From contig OX327695.1 of NCBI GenBank assembly GCA_946807835.1, forward strand, positions 29,990,501 through 30,054,500: DNA of 64,000 nucleotides, given 5' to 3'. The notes under the pieces were generated by a model, which searched no databases, was not told where the DNA came from, and saw only the letters and a list, made by a program, of their open reading frames with translations. The stretch comes from Ailanthus altissimus. Lineage: Eukaryota > Streptophyta > Magnoliopsida > Sapindales > Simaroubaceae. Numbering within the stretch: the first letter of the stretch is position 1; each line of letters starts with the position of its first letter. The translations under genes and the position numbers were made by a program. Of this stretch, positions 48,986-62,208 are shown piece after piece.

Positions 48986-51900
48986 GTTCTGCTTTTATAA
49001 TCGGGCAGGGGGAGATTGAGACCAATAGATTCTAAACTTAAAAGTATGTTAGTTATAATATCTTTGAAAGGTGATTTAGGAATGGTCTGGTAATTAGTAA
49101 AGGGAAATTATAAGAATTACTAGGCTAATTTTATAGTTGTGGCATATATATTTTCAAAGTTACTCTTTTTCGGAGAGCATGGTGGATGATCTGAAATATA
49201 CTTTCAGTTGCTTAAAATGATATTGGTGACTAAGAAACGACCTCAACTTTTATGTGCGAATATGTTAAAGAGCATTTTCTAAAGCATTCTCAATCCAAGC
49301 CCCAATTTGATCTTTAAATCATCAAAATTTGGCTTGGTTTGTTCATTTGATATATATCGTGTGTGATATATATATCCATATTTTTTTCTGGTCTCAATTT
49401 CTTGAGAACAAAATGGATTCAAAGTCATTTATAAATCGTTGAGTCTGACTGAGTGCTTTGCTTACATAGCAATTTCCTTATTTTTAAACCTCGCATTTTA
49501 TCGTTTGGCATAAAATAAAATGTGGTTTATATGATGTGTCATTTATGTATCCATTTTTGTTGTTTTTCTCCGATCAGCGCTTCTATGTCCGTACGATGAC
49601 ACTGTTCCTATGACATTTACTGGTTCACTGTTTTTAGTTTGCTTACAGGTTTGGACTTCCGAATTTTTGTAATTTGGAGAATCTCTGAAAGAATGTATGG
49701 AAAACTGGCTGGAAAAAAAATTCACTTTTAGTTCTCTTAGTTGAGGACGTATTACAGACGAACCAGTAAATGACATATCAAAAAAAATCCAAAGCCTTAG
49801 CAGCAAGTACATATCAAATTCTAACTAGAGATGACTAGCATAAGTTCACTGGCACGTGATAACAGTCGCAGTAACTTAATTATGAATTAACATATAATAA
49901 TATTTACACTTTTTTTCCCATAAATTTGACGTGTGTCATTGCAAAGCAATTTGAAACAGATGTGGAGAAATAGCTTTGCTGGGCCATGATATCTGACCTT
50001 ATAGAGAACAGCAGTGGCATGTCCATGGCTGAGACTCTTAGCCATGGAGAGAACTGTAAATAAACTGTTTAATCGCAAGCATAGGTATTTTAATCTTTAG
50101 CCATTGGAATTGAGGGAAGAAGAATCTTAATCTGTATCATGTGGGACCTCATTTAGTGACAAAAGCTGTTTTGTCATTTGGCGAGTGACAAGAAGGGCCA
50201 GGAATCATTAATTTTTCGTTTTTATTATGAAGGTCCACAAGATCATCTGCGTGAAGAAAGAAAAAGATTGTAAAATCCGATCAAGAAAATCTCTTTTGCC
50301 ATGGATATTTGTATGCATATGAAGATAACGCAGGATTGATGTTCGCTTCTCGGAGATATCATCTCCTTCAAAATATATCCTTAGTAATCACCTTTCTATT
50401 TGAGTTGCAAAATGCAATCACGGTTTGGAGAAGCATGTTTCTGGGATTTTTTCACAAACCCTCGAGCTACATACAAATGACTAGTTCTCAAAGGTAAAAT
50501 TTACATACATAATATGAATATCGGATGCTGTTAGTTGATCAAAATTTCTACCATATCTTCCCTTGTGTGTCGTCGAAGAGTTATAATGGAACATTAATGG
50601 CAACAAGTTTTGATGTTTTTGCCTTCAAAAGATTTTGGGGAGACTAATGGTCTCTCTGTTAAACACCAAAAATCATCAGAAAAATTCCTTGTTGGCAATT
50701 ACAATTAACTGTGAACTGTTGTAAGACTAATTGTGCAAGTGGAAGTGATGAAAGACATAAGGTTACAAAGAGTGTGAGGAGTAGGAGACCACTTGCACGA
50801 ATGGTTTTTGTTCTATTCTAATCACATTTCTCGCTTATTATGTAAAATTTAGAGTCTCCCTGATAAAATTATGATAAAAGTTGTTGTATGCAATGTAGCA
50901 TTGGGATCATAGATCATAATTCATAATTCATAGGTATCTAATGATCATCAGTAGTTGGTTTAATTTATTTCTTTCTTATTATACTCGTAGCCCTTAAATA
51001 TGTCACTCCCAAATTCTATGTCCCAATTAATAACTACTTCTTGTGCACAAATTCTTAACAAAGAATTTAGAGAAAAAATAAAAAAAAAGAACAAACATGA
51101 GGGGTCCTTCTAAGAATAAATTTGAAAAAGGCAGCGTCATATAGTTTTTCTTTTTCTTTTTTTGTAATTTTTTTCCGAGAGCGTTAATTAGGTGTAGAAA
51201 GAGCAAGATGAATCGTTCTAACTCTTAATTTGAAGACTGGAAAAAGTTTTTTGCATTGATGGGAAGAAACAAAACTTAATGACATGGAACTGGTTTGGCA
51301 ACCTACTATGATGAAAGTTTTAATAATATGATATGTACATGTACTCAAGAGACCTCTGTTTGATAGAGGAAGGACAATAATTCTTCATAATAATCATAAT
51401 AACAACAATAATTTACAGAAAATTTGAAAATTGAACTGGTTTAGCTAGCCAAGTATATATCAGCCTCTTGGTCCTCGCATAGTCGGCACCAATCAGCTAA
51501 ATAATGGTTGGCACATTTGTACGAGTAAGTGAATAGCTTTGAATTATTGTACCAACATGTCTCTCGAACGATGGCGACCCATCCATCTGAATTTTTCCCC
51601 ATCAACTGAGATTTTTCCTTCGACTTTCATTTTCATGCCATTTATACCAAATTTAAGGCACATCATCAAGAAGCCGCTTGGTTCCCCCCAAATTGCAAAT
51701 TTTATTTTGCCAATTAGCTAAAGCATGTGTTTTGTACCAAGTTTCTTATCCATGTAAGGAAATTCACACCATGGCCAACGCCGGATACAAAAGTAACCAT
51801 GGCCAACACCCATCTTCTGAAGGGGCAGACTCGTGGGACGTCAGGATTTTGGGGCCACAGGGAAGCAGATATGGTCCCCAATGTACTATAATATTCGCTA

Positions 51901-54900
51901 TGATGAACATGCCATGTCCCCATTCTCAAATGAAAGATCCCAAGACTTTCTCAACTCAAAATGATATTACAGTTGAATGATCATAACCATTGGCATTGTA
52001 CTGTGATATTTCAGACCACACAAGTAGCTTGAATTATAGAGAGCTTGATATTTGGTGCATCTCATGTCATAAAGCATACAAGATATGATTCTATGCATAT
52101 ACAAAGTGTTTGGGTTTATCTCTATGCTTGTTATGTAATACACGTGCTTGTAAGGAGTGACTTTTAGGGAAAAAAATTTAATTAACTGGATGAGTGGATT
52201 TTATATTTTATTGATGAGATTCGATGCCATAATCTTTATATGCAATATCAAACAAAATATATTCTTCACCGCATCCCTTTATCGTTTATCCTTATGAAAT
52301 ACTAGACGAAATAGAACAATCTTAGAAATGATATAATGAAATTCTTTTGATATTTTCATGCATAAATTAAATAGAGATCACAGTAGTAAGTACGCCCCTT
52401 TCCTAGGATGCCTATACGCTATAAGTAGTACCATTTGCTTAGCTAAGAAGGAAAGTGGGTAAGGCGTAATCTTTTAAGATTTGACTTTAGACTAGATTTG
52501 CTCAGTGCTCAATTAGTCGCAAAAAAAGAAGCGAAGAATTTTAAATAAAAGAAATACGCAGCAAACTAATGGAGTTAAAATTGAAGAGAAAGCAATCGTA
52601 CTCAAATCTTAAGACTAAGGCCTTGTTCAGAGTAATTGAATCGGAATTGGTGCAACTATCAGAATTGATAAACACATCAAATCACAACTCATTTTTAAAA
52701 AAATTATTTTTTCCACTATTTGAAAAAAAAAAATTTGTTTACAGATGCAACCATGAATTGAACCAAATCAAAACATTCAGCTATCAACGGATTCCAAATA
52801 TTTTAGAGTTCCACTCTTTAAAAAATTTCTTCAAGTTTTTAAGCTTTTGAGTTAACACATACATACATAGGGCAACCATAAAAAGGTTATGCATTCTAGG
52901 CATTGGAGATAAGAGATTTGAAATCAACATTATTTGTCCACATAGATAGGAAGTGGAAAGGTTTTGAACATGTGTGCAAATTTTTAAGACAAGAAATTAC
53001 TAGCGAACTATGATTTGAAACAGAACAAGGAAAGACCACATACTGACTAAACGACCAAGAAATTAAAGCTAAAAGAACTAATTTCCTTCACAGCTTGAAT
53101 GTATGCTTCCCACTCCGAACCTGGTGCACTACATTTTCAAAAGCTTCCTATCAAACTGGTTTCTATTTCAATCTGTGCTGGACCGATTGATATACCAATA
53201 ATCAAGTCTTCAGTCAACTAGTGGAATACATCACATCAACTTAGGAGCATTAGCCAATCTAGTACATTAATACATGTTCCTATGCCTAATCTAGTCTTAT
53301 CTAACTTTGCTAACCTCCTATTTAGAAAGCCCTTTTGAGCCAATAATGTCCAATATATAGCATAGAGAAAAGTAGAGACTTGTCCCAATTCGACAACCGA
53401 AGTATAGGGCTGTAACTAAGCATTCCTTGAAATACTGGAACACATTCTCCCACTTTGATCCTCAACAAAAAGACTACAGTTGTAGGAGACGTTTTTTTTC
53501 AATTTCAAGAAATTAAGATCGATTCTCCCCTCGTCACCTGAAGCTTTGAAAATTCTTATTGAATAAAAGAATTGTACGCACAAAGCAAGTAACAAAAACC
53601 TCTACCCCAGCTCATACAAATCAAAGCTAGGCCACACATAATCTTTTATGAGTGAAAGAATGAGTGGATCTTTTGAATGAGTGTTTAACGAGTGAGGTGC
53701 CCCATAAGTTATAAGGGCTGGCCATATGTATAAATTTTGTGAGCAGCAATTGAATTGAATGTTCCGAATGCATCCAGGAAGATTGTATTTGATTCTAGTT
53801 GGGTCGGCTTATCTTTTGCTGAAAGCTCGATATTCATTCTGAAATGGTTTGTAAGAGTCCTTAATCAAACCTTTTCATTTGGTAATTCTTTTATCACTAA
53901 GCAAGATTACTTCTTCCTTAGCGTGCTTCTTTTGCAACTAGTGGGCTATCGCTTTTACTGATTGTCTTCCTGTCTATTCAACTGCATTACTTAATTTCCT
54001 ATCATTAATATAATTATTAATTTTAATTCTAGTTTTAATGTCTATTACGTTATAATTTTAATTTTAACGTCTATTACGTTAAATCACAAATATTATAATT
54101 TCAATTTAGCAAATCCTAACGTAATAATGATATCAATTATTTAAGTATTATAATTTCAAATCCAAATTTAAGTCCAATTTTAATTTTAATTATATTAACT
54201 TTTATTATCTGAATAAAAAATTTCAGCAGATCCTCCCTTAAAAATTGGACATTTTCATAAACATATACCTGCACAAAATTGACACTTCAATATTCACTAT
54301 ATCAAATCAATTCATCCATACCATAATGTCTTTCGCAATGGTCCATTACCAACCAAACCAATAAGTCCAAAATAATTTTAATGGCTAATATAAATCAAAC
54401 CAAGTTACCAACATCTTCAAAAAATAAAAACAAAGTGCAACAGTTAAGTAATAAATACATTAAGTTCATAAGTATAACAAACATTAAATATTAAAAATTA
54501 CAATACAAAAATGTTATCAAAATTTGCATTCTTCATTAATCTGCAAAATAAAAGTATAACAAACATTAAATATTACAAATTACAATATAAACTTAATTAC
54601 TTTATTAATTTAACTATTGAATAATTACCTTAAAATTGAGTTACACACAAATAACATAAGTAATCTCTTGGTAAATTTAATGATGTGGAGGTGGCAGTTG
54701 CATAACATGTGCAAATTCTACATGAAAGAAATAAGAAAATAATTTTTGCATTATAAAAACATAAAACATTAAGAAATAATAGAAAAAATTTAAAAGGATA
54801 AATAATAAAATAGTAGAATAATATTTTTTTACCTGCTTCGACTTTATTATAAAATTTAACATCTTCCAAAAATTCTTCTTTCTTCGATCTATTTAGCAAA

Positions 54901-54938
54901 AGTGAAGTTCTAATCCAATTTTATGTACATATCAAACT
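48986..54938. other. Intergenic region; no gene supported
   Basis: Includes the unknown 3' end of the MIR172 transcript. Open frames near 49543, 49887, 51678 and 52569 lack recognisable domains, codon bias or splice partners. The stretch 52990-53660 is more GC-balanced and may be a decayed gene or element, but gives no readable motif. Short repeats such as AATGTCTATTACGTTA or AACGTCTATTACGTTA occur twice near 54037-54083. Confidence 0.45.
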
Positions 54939-55751
54939 CTAAACTATTTTTGGAGTTAATGAGCTGCGGAATGAATCTAGAATACGTCCCCTAATACTAA
55001 AAGCCGACTCAGAGGCCACAGTAGATACAAGAATAGTAAGTATATCCCTAGCTATATGTGCCAACACTTGATACCTCAAAGCATTTACCTTCCACCAACT
55101 CAAAATATCAAAACATTGATTTTTGGGATTCTCAACTTCGTCCACCAAGTATCTATCTATTTCATTGGATTCAGCCAAATCCATTTCGTCATCTACACAC
55201 CCCACGAATTATAGTTCTACGTGACGGAACATCAAATAGAGGATATGCTACACTGCAAAAATATCGGTACCCATCATTATCTATAAAATTGAATGGCAAT
55301 TCATCTATAATCACCATTTTTACAACTGCATCTCGACATACTTCTTGACTCCATCCTCTAGGCACAACATTACTACTATTTTCCTCTTCTCCTCATGTGG
55401 TTCTCTACCAAATATTGTTTGTCTATCATCCAACAATGAACGTGGAACCTTCTTACATACTCGTAAGTATTTTTGCATACCATTTGTTCCATCTTTTGTT
55501 GAATTACATGCATACAATTTTTCATAGTAATTGCACTGCGACTTATCCATTATGTCCTTGCACGGGGTAAAGTGACTCCACACCATTGATCTTGTTCTCT
55601 TCTTAGTATTAGGATGTGGAGGCAACAATGCATCTACATCGTTGACGCTGCATTGCGTATTGTCATGAGATCCCATAATATTCATAATATTTTTTGAAGT
55701 TGAATCACGACTCATCTGTAATATAATAGTATAATAATACACAACGATCAA
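54939..55751 (-). pseudogene. hAT transposase, internally deleted
   Basis: The N-terminal part (55751-55320) holds a BED-type zinc finger region (RSMVWSHFTPCKDIMDKSQC..Y..LYACNSTKDGTNGMQKYLRVC). The second cysteine of the first pair is replaced by Tyr. A middle piece (about 55319-55210) reads, with frame changes, KMVIIDELPFNF..DNDGYRYFCSVAYPLFDVPSRRTI, the usual hAT segment after the finger. It then jumps directly to the C-terminal dimerisation domain (55205-54939: FDILSWWKVNALRYQVLAHIARDIL and VSTVASESAFS). The hundreds of residues between, including the RNase H-like DDE core, are missing. It cannot be active itself. Related Ac/Tam3-type hAT elements supply the family knowledge. Confidence 0.82.
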
Positions 55752-56094
55752 TCAAGATTAATTTGAATCTTTCACGCAAAAATAAATTAATATAACTAAC
55801 ATGTAAATATTAATTGGAATGCAAACATAAGTTTTTTTTCTCACAATGCAAGCTATATAATATGGAATACATAAAATTAAATATTCTAGAACCTAAACGA
55901 TTTTGCAATTTCTCAAGAATTAAACCAATTCTTAAAAGCATAACATATCCCAAAGATTAATTAGTAAAAATTAAACTTGAAACTGAAAATTTAACATAGG
56001 ATTTAAAATTATCACCTTCCTCAATGAACACACAGATAGCAGCAACGACGGCAGGCGGCGAGTGTGAAAGATAAAAGCAACGGAAGTAGACGGC

Positions 56095-56300
56095 AGCGGT
56101 CAAACATGGAACAGCATCGGCAGTTGACAGAACAGCAATGGACAGACACAAAACAGCATCGGCAGTCAACAGAATCGTAACGGACGAACGCGAAATAGCA
56201 CCGACAGTCGACAGAACAGCAACGGACAGACGCGAAATAGCACCGGCGACAGAACAGCAACGACGACAGAACAACAACGATGGCAGAACAGCATTGGCAG
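56095..56300. repeat. Minisatellite of about 40-bp units in the hAT subterminal region
   Basis: At least three diverged units of the type CAACGGACAGACGCGAAATAGCACCG followed by GCAGTCGACAGAA start near 56129, 56177 and 56219. They are followed by shorter CAGAACAGCAACGAC repeats to about 56540. Far richer in CA/CG than the surrounding DNA. Confidence 0.75.
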
Positions 56301-56615
56301 TACAGCACTGGCAATACCGGTAGAACAACAACAACGATAAATCAATATCGGCAGAACTACACTGGCAGAACAACAACGATCGGACACGGAATAGCACTGG
56401 CAGAACAGTCGCAGGCCACAGGGCAGGTCACGCAGAGACAGGGGACAGCAGTGGCAGGCAACAGCAGTGGCAGAACGCTAGCAAGCAGCAGTGGCAGAAC
56501 CAGAACGACGGCAGCAGCAACAGTCTTTTTGAAAAGAAAATGAAAATTTGATTTCTGAATTTAAATTTTCTAATATATGAATATGATATCGAATATCGAT
56601 TCTTTTTTATTTATT

Positions 56616-56834
56616 AAAACGACACCGTTTTCACTTTCAAAAATGACACCGTTTTGATTACATTATTAAACAAAAAAAAAACGGATCGATTCGGGAATGA
56701 CCCGAACCGATCCGGGTCCCATCCCAGCTAGACCGGGACAGCTGGGACTCACATTTTCCGTCCCGATTCTGTCCCCATTTTTTTGGGTTGAACGGTCTGG
56801 GTCAAGCCAGAACCGGGCCATACACCCACCCCTA
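56616..56834 (-). mobile_element. Terminal region of the hAT element
   Basis: The minus strand starts TAGGGGTGGGTGTATGGCCC at 56834, the style of plant hAT termini. Inwards there are GTCCCAGCT/AGCTGGGAC inverted motifs (56720-56750) and two AAAACGACACCGTTTT-like boxes (56616-56631; 56640-56655, reading ATGACACCGTTTT). The opposite terminus and an 8-bp target duplication were not found, so the left limit of the element is unknown. Confidence 0.55.
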
Positions 56835-59800
56835 ATAAAAGCTAGTCAATGGGAGTATGATATAAATTAGTTCATGAAACGGGGCTTTAGATAAGGCCAA
56901 AGGAAAATAATTAGGTTTTTTTCACTAAAGAATAGTGAGATGCTTCGGTTTAAGTTAACCTATCCTCTCACGAGTCTTAGCCAAGGGCTTACCCGATCTT
57001 TATATATGATTGAATTGCTCATAAGACATCAGATTGATTGAATTTCCCATAAAATGGAATTAACCACACCTTTTGTTCTTTTTAATAAGGTTCCCATTCA
57101 CTTCCCATGCCACATTTGAAGGTGAAAGGTATATTCTTAGATCTTGATTCTCTGAAAGGTAGATTCTGTTAGGCATATAAAGAGGAAGAAAATGGATCTA
57201 TTCACCGCATTGCCTACGACTCTGGCCACTTTTTTGGTCATGCTCTTTCAATAGCTCTTCTCGTTCCTTCTCTTATGTGTTGTCTTCTTCTGTGCCATTC
57301 CCATTCATCCTTGTTTACTTGTTGCGAGCTCTAAGCCTTTTGGGTTTGTCCATGCTTTTTGTCATGAACACATGGACTTTAAATATTATACGTGAGGCAT
57401 AATGACATTTTTAATAGATTAAATAATAAAAAAAGAAAATTGGTGAGTGGTTATATGATAGACATATGGAACAAGTGGTGTATGTTTCTAATTTAGTCTC
57501 GTGGGTGACAGATTTATTATATAAAGGAACTTGTCTTTAATTTTTTATTTTATTTTTACATACGAAACTAAGAGCAAATAGAAACAATTTAAGAGAGAAG
57601 AGAAAGAAGAAAAAAACGGAAAAGAAAAAGAAGTAAAGAGAAAAAAAAAAGGAAAAATTTTAGGAAATTAATTTGGATAGTTAGATTAATACCTAGTGAT
57701 TCAATGGGTAACAATTTTATAATGTTAGAATAAAAATATTTTAGTTTTTATGATACATATTGGTAATAACAATATACTTTTTTATCTTATGATATAAGAA
57801 GAGTATAAATAGCTGATAGACCTAGATTCCCGATCTAGTTCAGGATTAGTGTAATTTTATGAGTGAATAACTATATATATTTTATATACTTTTAATACAA
57901 CAATTTATGTTTTAATTACATGTTATCAAATTTATTTATCTATGATTTATTTTAGACAGATAAAAATTTATGCTATTTAGTATATTCATAAATATTTTCA
58001 AAATTTATTATAGTATAACTTATGATTATGTTCGGTGCATAAATATTTATTTCAGAATAATTATGCTTCCATGATTTATATAGTAGTAGTTTTTGAACCA
58101 CCATATGCGTACATTCCCCTTTAGTTTAATCTGCTCTGCACATGCGTTAAACCAGTTTACTTGCTCTACTCGAGTGATGAAATATTTCACCGAGTGAGAC
58201 CACATTCCTTCGCTTTATCTATGCATCAATTACTCCACCAAGTGAGACCACATTTTTTTGAATATAAGTTTGATGTGGTTTTCTGTATGTATATAGTACA
58301 TATTTTCATAGCCACATTACATATAGTCAACTTTAGAATAGATTTTATGACAACTTATGTTTTCAGTTCACTCTTAGTATACAATTTTACGATTATTTTA
58401 TATTACAAATTTCTACGTACATTATTTATAGTATTATTATTAATAAATTATTACTAGAAGTTATTATTTACAGTACATATAAAGTATATAATATTTTCAG
58501 AACTATGTCCACTTACTAAGTTAAAAGCTCAACTTTTTTTTTATTTTTTTTTTATTTTTCTTAAGTTGTTGTAAAATTTTGTGCAGTATGATACAGTCTT
58601 CACATTTTAAGATTAGCCCACGTCACACATAATTATATGAATTATTATATTTTATATAATTTATGTATATGTGTATATTTTTATTGAATCACTTAGTCTC
58701 GTTGTATCAAGTGTTATGAGTAAGTATGTAGTCACATATCACAAAATCCGCTTCGATTTCAAAAAAAGTCCTTGTTAGGTCTTGTCATGTTTTATATGCT
58801 TAATAGTTTGAAATTAAATTTACGTAAAGTTAGGAACATTATTCGAAGAACAAATTAAAACACAACTATGCATACTAGTTTGTTATAATATAATAATACC
58901 TAAAAGTAACCCCTAGATGGATAATTGGTTTCCTGTTTTAAAATTTACAATTAACACAATCATTATATCGAGGGTCCATTTAATATAAAGATAATTTTCT
59001 TTCGAAGCTACAATTGTTGAAAAGAAATACTAACTATGGAACGAAAAGAAAGTAAATATTTAATTAACACTTGGTCATAGATCTAGTAACAGTTACGTTT
59101 TAATTGTTGTTTGTTGAGCAGGAAGAATAATGGTATTGACACCTTGAAAGATGGGTGCAACGGGGCTAGCAGAGCATTGAGGAAATTTTAAAATTGTTAT
59201 TGTTGTATTTAGTATGACTCTTACGATATTAATTGGGATGATTGTGCTTCTTTATATGCAGTAAGAGAAGTGATATTAACACCGTGTTAATTTATTTTTA
59301 AAACCAAATGATATCGATGGTTATTTTATAATTATAATTTTATCTGATGAATAAAATTTCTTGAAATGACAAATGTGATTGTAAAAATAATTGTAACAAT
59401 TCTTTTCAAGCACTTCTTATGATTAAGGATGATGAAATTTAGATTTAAATTTTTGTTAATTCAGACTTAAATTTAAATTTTATTTTTGAATAAGTTTTAT
59501 TTGAATTTTTTAAAATTTAAGTTGAGGTCTAAGTTCAACCGAAACAAATTACTCTGATTATTTGAATTGAATTATAACTCAAGTTAAATAATTTTGAAAA
59601 TTTTGAATGTTTAGAATTTTAGTGTATTAAAGCACTTAATATGAGTTATGGGTTAAATGCGGATTATTCAAAATCTGCATCCAACTGACCCCCCCACCCC
59701 CCAACACATATATATATATATATATATATAAAAGTTTGAATTTGTGAAATCCAGATCCTTATACGTGAACCAATTTTTTTTTGAATTAATGTATTAAAAT

Positions 59801-60451
59801 TTTTCTAAGTAGTTGATTTGTCATCCCTATTTTCTGGCATGATGCTATGAATATGCCTAAATGTTTGGTCCAACAATACTCTTGTTTAATGCTTTCGTGC
59901 CTAATAGTTCCAAAATAAGTTAACCTCAAATCGTGAAAAAGAAGTAAAATTTTCTAATGAAGCCATTTAAGATATACCAATGCATAGAAGTACGTTATAA
60001 TTTGACATCTAGGAGGTTCAATACTATTCTCAAAAAGTTAAAATTTGTACCATGACATTACTCTTTTAATATTCGGATATTGTAGACTTCCAGCTAAAAA
60101 TTAAGACTTCAGATAAAATTGAAATCATTATCATTCAATTGTAAAAGAAAATTAATAAATTAATATAAAAATTGATATATTTTTAATTGTAATTACTTAT
60201 TTTTATTATAATTAAATCTTTTGATTTAATTTTATTGATATAGAATAAAAATATTTATACATAAAATCTCATATAAAGAATATTATCTATATAAATGCAC
60301 ATACTCTGAACACTTTAACTTTAACTCTTTTTAATTTTTTATTTAAATAATTAATTTTTTCGATCAAGTTTACTTTAAATAAATTGTAGGAAATTATAAT
60401 ATAAATAATTGATTTTAAGTGCATTTATTCTATTTTGTCATAGAGCGAACA
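56835..60451. other. Intergenic DNA; possible old LTR remnants, no gene
   Basis: Very AT-rich. A purine tract lies at 57590-57660 and a TATA microsatellite at 59707-59731 preceded by a C-run. Segments at 57800-58650 resemble plant LTR wording (CACCGAGTGAGACCACATT repeated at 58189 and 58230; CTTACTAAGTTAAAAGCTCAAC near 58513), but no ends, PBS or PPT were found. Confidence 0.45.
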
Positions 60452-60910
60452 TATTAAAATTTATGCTTATGTGCCATTCTATTTGTATTAATATTTTATT
60501 TATGCAATTTATATTTTATTCAATCGCTAATTATATTTTAAAATATGATAAAATACTTGTAACATCTCAGACATTGTACGATCTAAATGAGTTCAAATTT
60601 TATTTAAAAGAATTTGGACCAATGCTAAGAGTTAGCTACGCTGAGAGTTATCACTACTAAAGAGTTAATAGATTATAATAGTCAGCGAAATCTAAAAAGT
60701 TAGAGTATTATCCAAAATAAGACAAAGATCTAATAGTTGTATATAGTACTAAAAAATATCATTACATAAGTATATTTTTCAAACATTATGTTCTTAATCT
60801 ATTTTCACTTATGTGAGTTTGTTGGTAAAAATCTTATTAAATATAGATTAATGTATATCTATATCTGAATAGTTCAGATGATTAATCTTAACAGACTATG
60901 AGTTTAGTGT
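60452..60910 (+). repeat. Truncated 5' LTR of a copia element
   Basis: Aligns with the first about 460 bp of the LTR at 62209 and with 17121-17650: TATGTGCCATTC, CAATCGCTAATTATATTTTA, AACATCTCAGACATTGTACG, CTAAGAGTTAGCTACGCTGA. It stops at GAGTTTAGTG, where reverse transcriptase sequence begins without PBS, gag, protease or integrase. Confidence 0.7.
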
Positions 60911-62208
60911 AATTATTAGAAATTTCTACATATTATGATTTTGAAATATGGCAAATGGATATTAAAATGATATTTCTAAATGGATATCTTGAAGAAGAGA
61001 TATACATGAAATATTAAGAAGCTTTTACATTTAGCTTGATTTCTAGTCTAGTATGTAAACTGAAGAAGTCTATTTATGAACTTAAGAAGGTTTTTTGCAG
61101 CTAAAATCTTTATTTTGATGAAGTAATTAGAGGGTCTGATTTTATAAAAAAAAAAAAACTTATATGTATAAAAAGTTCAGAGGGAGCATGATTATCTTTT
61201 TAATTATTTATATGGATGACATACTGATTATTGGAAATGATGTCGGTATGTTACAGTGTGTAAAAGCTTATCTAAGTAAGAATTTCTCTATGAAAGAAAT
61301 GAGAGAAGGTTCCTATAAATTAGATATAAAGCTTTATAGAGATAGATCTAGGAAACTGACAGGACTCTCTCAATCTACGTACATTGATAATGTCTTGAAA
61401 ATATATAATTTCACTAAATGTAAGACAGTTAATATACCTTTTAGATATGACATATATCTTTCGAGGAAGATGTGCCATCAGATAAAAATGAAAGGGTTAG
61501 AATGTTTAACACCATTTATACATCAACTGTTGAAAGTTTAATGTAGCCATAATGTGTAAGAGACCTGATATAAGTATAGTTGTAAGTGTTATGAGCCAGT
61601 ATCAGTATAATCCAAGTGATAGCCATTCGGTAGTAGTCAAATATGTCCTAAAATACCTTAAGGGTACTAAGGACAAGTTTCTCATATATAGACACAATGA
61701 CTTACAAGTAAAAGGATACATAGACTCAGACTTACAGTCTGATCCAAATAATAGAAATTCTACATTCGGATATGTGTTTATTCTCATTGGCACCGTTATA
61801 AGTTAGAAAAGTGTCAAACATGGATCTACATCTGATTTTATAACAGATGCGGAATATATTACCACCTTAGAAGCAGCAAAAGAAGCAGTATGGATATGCA
61901 AATTTTTCGCTGAGCTAGGTATGGCCCCAAGTTCAATGGAACTTATTCCATTATTTTGCGACAATAATAGAGCCGTTGCAGAAACCAAAGAGCTAGGAGC
62001 ACACTAGAGATCTAAACATTTAGAAAAGAAATACCATATACTTAAAGAGATTTTAACTAAGAGAGATGTTGTATTTCATAGAATAGATTCTGTAGATAAT
62101 GTAGCAGCCCCAATAACTAAAGCCTTAACTTCTAAAGCATTTGAGAAATACGTGGAATCGTTAGGTATTAGATACCATTAAAAATGGAACTAGAGTAAGT
62201 GAGAGTTG
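60911..62208 (+). mobile_element. Copia reverse transcriptase and RNase H, 5'-deleted
   Basis: Starts in the RT palm: YYDFEIWQMDIK and FLNGYLEEEIYM at 60931-61008. A frame-broken part follows with SIYELKK. Then 61164-61541 has YMDDILIIGND (YMDD in place of the usual copia YVDD) and LSQSTYIDNVLK. RNase H follows from 61552: RPDISIVVSVMSQYQ, VKGYIDSDLQSDPNNR, DAEYITTLEAAKEAVW, FCDNNRAVAETKE and RSKHLEKKYH, ending SLGIRYH at about 62180. There are stops inside. A purine tract (AGTAAGTGAGAG) precedes the LTR at 62209. Confidence 0.82.

Noticed and set aside
52569..52850. 93-codon Lys/Phe-rich open frame
   Set aside because: Composition follows local A/T runs; no family resemblance.
56021..56397. 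Several cysteine/leucine- or alanine-rich open frames on both strands
   Set aside because: All arise from the minisatellite repeat read in different frames.
57800..58650. Possible gypsy-type LTR
   Set aside because: Only short phrases resemble LTRs; no TG..CA ends, PBS, PPT or partner repeat.
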